A model generated the notes under the pieces. That model was not told the DNA's origin, did no database searches, and worked only from the letters and a program-made list of their open reading frames with translations. A program made the position numbers and the translations under genes. Of a DNA stretch of 17,601 bases, positions 14,006-17,601 are shown piece by piece. The DNA lies in the NCBI GenBank assembly GCA_030451965.1, contig JAKDNE010000023.1:1-17601 (forward strand), read 5' to 3'. The DNA is from Brachybacterium sp. Lineage in GTDB: Bacteria; Actinomycetota; Actinomycetes; Actinomycetales; Dermabacteraceae. Within the stretch, counting starts at the first letter, position 1; every line of letters starts with the position of its first letter.

Positions 14006-17000
14006 TCAGGCCTCGAAGGCCCGGATGAGCAGGTCCTCCTGCTCGATCTTGTGCGTCGCGTTCGATCCGGTTGCCGGGGAGGCGGAGGCGGGACGAGCGA
14101 CGACCCGCAGCGTGCGTCCGACCTCGGGGGCGAAGTTCATCGCCATGAAGCTCCAGGCGCCCTGGTTCTGCGGCTCCTCCTGGACCCAGATCAGCGAGGC
14201 GTCCGGGTAGCTGCCGAGGACGTCCTGGAACTGTTCGGTGGGCAGCGGGTAGAGCTGCTCGACCCGCACGAGTGCCGTATCGGTGATCTCGTGCTTCTCA
14301 CGCCAGGCGACGAGGTCCCAGTAGACCTTGCCGGAGGTCAGCAGCACCCGACGCACGTCCGCCGGATCCACGGAGGTGTCCTGGAGGACGGGCTCGAACG
14401 TCCCGGTGGTGAAGTCCTCGACCGCGCTGACCGCAGCCTTGTTGCGCAGCATCGATTTCGGGGTGAAGACGATCAGCGGCTTCTTCGCCTCGGTGAGCGC
14501 CTGCCTGCGCAGCAGGTGGAAGTAGCTCGCCGGCGTGGACGGTGCGGCGACACGCATGTTGTTCTCCGCGCACAGCTGGAGGAAGCGCTCGATGCGCGCG
14601 GAGGAGTGGTCCGGACCCTGGCCCTCGTAGCCATGGGGGAGGAGCATCACCACGCTCGATCTCTGGCCCCACTTCTGCTCGGAGGCCGAGATGAACTCGT
14701 CGATGATGGTCTGCGCGCCGTTGACGAAGTCTCCGAACTGCGCCTCCCACAGCACCAGCGACTGCGGGCTCTCGACCGAGTAGCCGTACTCGAACCCGAG
14801 CGCCGCGAACTCCGAGAGCGAGGAATCGTAGGCGTTGAACCGCGCCTGGTCATCGGAGAGGTAGGCGAGCGGCGTCCAGGTATCGCCGTTGTCGTGATCG
14901 ATGAGCACGCTGTGGCGCTGGACGAAAGTGCCGCGGCGGGAGTCCTGGCCGGCCAGGCGCACGCGATGACCCTGCAGCAGCAGTGACCCGAAGGCCAGCA
15001 GCTCCCCGAAGGCCCAGTCGACGTTGCCCGCCGTGGTCATCTGCGTGCGACGCTGGAGCACCGTCATCAGCTTGGGATGGACCTCGAAGGAGGCGGGGAC
15101 CTCCGAGTGCGCCTTACCGATCCGCTCGAGCACATCGGCCCCGACCGCGGTCTGCACCGGCGTCTCGTCGGCGACGCCCTTCTGAGCATCCGGCAGGTCC
15201 AGGCCCTGGACGTGTTCCTGCGACGAGGTCTCGGGGGTCCGCGCCGTGCGGGTGGAGGCGAAGGCCTCGTCCAGGTGCTCCTGGAAGTTGCGCACCAGAC
15301 CCTCGGTCTCCTCCTCGGTGAGGTCGCCGCGCTCGATGAGCGCTTCCGTGTAGAGCTTGCGGGTCGAGGGCTTCTCGGCGATCAGCTTGTACATCTCGGG
15401 CTGCGTCATCGAGGGGTCATCGCCCTCGTTGTGCCCGCGGCGGCGGTAGCACTGCATGTCGATGACCACGTCGCGATGGAACTTCTGACGGAACTCGAAG
15501 GCGATCTCTGCGACCCGCACACAGGCCTCCGGATCGTCGCCGTTGACGTGGAAGAGCGGCAGCTGGGTGGACTTGGCGACGTCGGTCGAGTAGTACGACG
15601 AACGTGAGGAGTCCGGCAGCGTGGTGAAGCCGATCTGATTGTTGATGATCACGTGGATCGTGCCGCCGGTGCGGTAGCCGCGCAGCTCGGAGAGGTTCAG
15701 GGTCTCGGTGACCACGCCCTGGCCGGCGAAGGCGGCGTCGCCGTGCACGAGGACCGGCAGCACCGGGAACTCCTCGGGACGTTCGAGACGGTCCTGCTTG
15801 GCGCGGACGATGCCTTCGAGAACAGGGTTCACGGCCTCCAGGTGGGAGGGGTTCGCGGCGAGGTACACCTTGGTGCTCTTGCCGTCGTGCGAGGTGTACG
15901 AGCCCTCGGTGCCCAGGTGGTACTTCACGTCGCCGGAGCCGAGCTTCTGGCCGTAGTTGCCCTCGAACTCCTGGAAGATCTGCCCGTAGCTCTTGCCGGC
16001 CAGGTTCGAGAGCACGTTGAGCCGGCCGCGGTGGCTCATCCCGATGGCCACCTCGTCCATGTCGTCATGCGCGGCGCCGTGCAGCACGGTGTCGAGCATC
16101 GGGATGACCGCCTCGCCGCCTTCGAGGGAGAAGCGCTTCTGTCCCACGAACTTCGTCTGCAGGAACGTCTCGAACGCCTCGGCGGAGTTGAGGCGATCCA
16201 TGATGTGGGTGAGCTCGGCCTTGTCGAAGGGCTTGCGAGGGGTCTCCATCTTCTGCTGGATCCAGGCGCGCTCGTCCGGGTCGGAGATGTGCATGTACTC
16301 CACGCCGATGGTGCGGCAGTACGCATCGCGCAGCACCCCGAGGATGTCGCGCAGGGACATCTTGTCCTTGCCGCCCAGGCCGCGGGTCGGGAAGTGGCGG
16401 TCCAGATCCCACAGGGTCAGCCCGTAGGTCTCGACATCGAGATCCGGATGGGTGCGCACCTTGTACTGCAGCGGGTCGGTGTCCGCCATCAGATGTCCGC
16501 GCACGCGATAGGCATGGATCATGTCCATCACCCGCGCGAGACGCTCGGACTCGGTGTGTCGGAACGGGTTGTCGGGCACCCAGCGGACCGGCTGGTAGGG
16601 CAGGCGCAGCGAGGCGAAGACGCGGTCGTAGAAGCCGTCCTTGCCCAGGAGCTTGTCGCCCATCCGCTTGAGGAACTCGCCGGAGGCGGCGCCCTGGATG
16701 ATGCGGTGGTCGTAGGTCGAGGTCAGCGTCATGACCTTCGAGATCGCGAGCTCTGCGAGGGTGGCGGGGCTCGCGCCCTGGAACTGCGCGGGGTAGTCCA
16801 TCGCGCCGACGCCGACGATCACGCCCTGTCCCTGCATGAGGCGGGGGATGGAATGGACGGTGCCGATGCCGCCGGGGTTGGTCAGCGAGACCGTGGTGTG
16901 CGAGAAGTCGTCCATCGTGAGCTTGCCGGCGCGGGCCTTGGCCACGACTTCCTCATAGGCCTTCCAGAAGCCGCGGAAGTCGAAGCGCTGGGCGGCCTTG

Positions 17001-17548
17001 ATGCTCGGCACCACCAGGCCGCGGGAGCCGTCGGGACGCGGCATGTCGATCGCGAGCCCGAAGTTGATGTCCTCGCGCTTGAGGAGGAGCGGCTTGCCCT
17101 TCTCATCGACGTCGAAGCCGTTGTTCATGTCGTTGATCTCGGTGATCGCCTCGATCATCGCCCAGCCGATCAGGTGGGTGAAGGAGACCTTGCCCGCGCG
17201 ATGGCGCTTGAGGTGGTTGTTGATCACCAGACGGTTGTCGAACAGCAGCTTCACCGGGACGTCGCGCACCGAGGTGGCGGTGGGCACCTCGAGGGACTCG
17301 GCCATGTTGCGCACGATCGCCGCAGCGGGCCCACGGAGCTTGACGACCTCGGGCTCCCGCAGTTCCACCGCGGGGATCTGTGCGGTGGTGGTGGGGACCT
17401 TCGCCGGGCGGTCCGAGGTCGTCGAGACGGCAGGTGCCTTCGAGGCGGCGGAGTCCTTGGCAGGATCGGCGTTCACGGCAGAGGATTCCTTCGAGGACTG
17501 AGGGGCGGCCCCGCCCCCCGCCGCCGAGGAGGGGGAGGAGGGGGCAGA
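14006..17548 (-). CDS. kgd: Multifunctional 2-oxoglutarate decarboxylase/dehydrogenase Kgd, 5'-truncated
   Basis: The actinobacterial fusion of a succinyltransferase (E2o-like) domain and a thiamine-diphosphate E1o domain, acting at the 2-oxoglutarate step of the TCA cycle. Counting from the GTG at 17476, an Ala/Pro/Ser linker (1-45) leads to the E2-like domain (about 46-295) with catalytic STYDHRIIQGA (His257). The E1 domain (about 310-1156) has HRGRLNVLSNL (482-492), NPSHLEAVNPVLEG (542-555), the ThDP loop HGDAAFAGQGVV (578-589) to NNQIGF (612-617), and RRRGHNEGDDPSM (678-690). The frame has no stop upstream of that GTG and remains open to the window edge, while about 60-70 residues expected N-terminally in the family are missing. 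Since 17550-17601 is adapter-like, I treat the gene as cut by the contig end rather than starting at 17476. Confidence 0.95.
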   Translation of the reverse strand, partial: SAPSSPSSAAGGGAAPQSSKESSAVNADPAKDSAASKAPAVSTTSDRPAKVPTTTAQIPAVELREPEVVKLRGPAAAIVRNMAESLEVPTATSVRDVPVKLLFDNRLVINNHLKRHRAGKVSFTHLIGWAMIEAITEINDMNNGFDVDEKGKPLLLKREDINFGLAIDMPRPDGSRGLVVPSIKAAQRFDFRGFWKAYEEVVAKARAGKLTMDDFSHTTVSLTNPGGIGTVHSIPRLMQGQGVIVGVGAMDYPAQFQGASPATLAELAISKVMTLTSTYDHRIIQGAASGEFLKRMGDKLLGKDGFYDRVFASLRLPYQPVRWVPDNPFRHTESERLARVMDMIHAYRVRGHLMADTDPLQYKVRTHPDLDVETYGLTLWDLDRHFPTRGLGGKDKMSLRDILGVLRDAYCRTIGVEYMHISDPDERAWIQQKMETPRKPFDKAELTHIMDRLNSAEAFETFLQTKFVGQKRFSLEGGEAVIPMLDTVLHGAAHDDMDEVAIGMSHRGRLNVLSNLAGKSYGQIFQEFEGNYGQKLGSGDVKYHLGTEGSYTSHDGKSTKVYLAANPSHLEAVNPVLEGIVRAKQDRLERPEEFPVLPVLVHGDAAFAGQGVVTETLNLSELRGYRTGGTIHVIINNQIGFTTLPDSSRSSYYSTDVAKSTQLPLFHVNGDDPEACVRVAEIAFEFRQKFHRDVVIDMQCYRRRGHNEGDDPSMTQPEMYKLIAEKPSTRKLYTEALIERGDLTEEETEGLVRNFQEHLDEAFASTRTARTPETSSQEHVQGLDLPDAQKGVADETPVQTAVGADVLERIGKAHSEVPASFEVHPKLMTVLQRRTQMTTAGNVDWAFGELLAFGSLLLQGHRVRLAGQDSRRGTFVQRHSVLIDHDNGDTWTPLAYLSDDQARFNAYDSSLSEFAALGFEYGYSVESPQSLVLWEAQFGDFVNGAQTIIDEFISASEQKWGQRSSVVMLLPHGYEGQGPDHSSARIERFLQLCAENNMRVAAPSTPASYFHLLRRQALTEAKKPLIVFTPKSMLRNKAAVSAVEDFTTGTFEPVLQDTSVDPADVRRVLLTSGKVYWDLVAWREKHEITDTALVRVEQLYPLPTEQFQDVLGSYPDASLIWVQEEPQNQGAWSFMAMNFAPEVGRTLRVVARPASASPATGSNATHKIEQEDLLIRAFEA

Positions 17549-17549
17549 C

Positions 17550-17601
17550 CTGTCCCGTATACACCTCTCCCAGCCCCCGCGACACGCAGAAAACTCCGAT
17601 G
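17550..17601. other. Nextera sequencing-adapter read-through at contig end
   Basis: Positions 17550-17568 read CTGTCCCGTATACACCTCT against the Nextera mosaic end CTGTCTCTTATACACATCT (16 of 19). Positions 17569-17583 read CCCAGCCCCCGCGAC against CCGAGCCCACGAGAC (12 of 15). Positions 17584-17591 read ACGCAGAA against index N703 AGGCAGAA (7 of 8). Positions 17592-17601 read AACTCCGATG against ATCTCGTATG (7 of 10). That is 42 of 52 identical in order with no gaps, with half or more of the errors substituting C, as in a low-quality read tail. Adapter sequences are quoted from memory. Confidence 0.93.

Noticed and set aside
13214..14986. 590-codon open frame on the plus strand
   Set aside because: Crosses antisense over the SGNH-like gene and into kgd; no family features, only high-GC frame bias.
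17550..17568. Natural Tn5/IS50-like transposon end
   Set aside because: The match continues into the non-transposon Nextera adapter, an index block and the flow-cell side of the adapter, so library adapter explains it better.
17550..17601. Promoter for kgd (GTATAC-like -10)
   Set aside because: The bases belong to the adapter-like segment and are not trustworthy as genome.

Overview
The window looks like the chromosome of a high-GC actinobacterium. The gene set and order fit Micrococcales, possibly a Brachybacterium/Dermabacteraceae relative; that placement is my inference. The evidence is pervasive G/C third positions, GTG starts, a Kgd-type 2-oxoglutarate enzyme, a UPF0182/PPA1309 pair, a mycothiol-era SigR/RsrA-type redox sigma system and the actinobacterial ribosomal protein bL37. 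The right edge is almost certainly a contig end: the last 52 bases (17550-17601) match Illumina Nextera read-through adapter at 42 of 52 positions, including an index block. They should not be read as genome.

Layout. 1-334: gene-free region with several palindromes and hairpins upstream of a single-stranded DNA-binding protein gene (335-859). This gene converges on a PPA1309-family gene (875-1408, minus), which diverges from a large UPF0182 membrane protein gene (1563-4664). A terminator, a palindrome and a clear promoter then lead to an initiator tRNA gene (4839-4912) with a strong terminator, followed by an SGNH/GDSL hydrolase gene (4980-5612). On the minus strand a two-gene unit encodes a pyrophosphate-dependent phosphofructokinase (6464-7684) followed by a calpain-like (C2) cysteine protease (5625-6431). 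Next come a histidinol-phosphatase gene (7791-8582), probably on a leaderless transcript, and a tightly coupled operon DoxX-like protein, aroA, rsgA (11649 down to 8689).

The plus-strand operon sigR-like/rsrA-like (11927-12975) has a near-perfect SigR/SigH-type promoter at 11734-11760, implying positive autoregulation, and overlaps the outward-facing doxX-aroA-rsgA promoter. A 20-bp-stem bidirectional terminator separates it from a convergent 24-residue bL37 gene (13085-13159). Then come a degenerate SGNH-fold protein whose nucleophile position is Glu (13280-13924) and the 5'-truncated kgd gene (14006 to the adapter junction).

Themes. Most genes are housekeeping: shikimate and histidine biosynthesis, 30S maturation, TCA cycle, PPi-linked glycolysis and translation initiation. 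The less ordinary points are the calpain-like protease co-transcribed with PPi-PFK, an RsrA-like anti-sigma factor lacking the usual fourth zinc-ligand cysteine, a possible two-isoform arrangement for the sigma factor, and the adapter contamination. I see no CRISPR array, insertion sequence, prophage or defence system.
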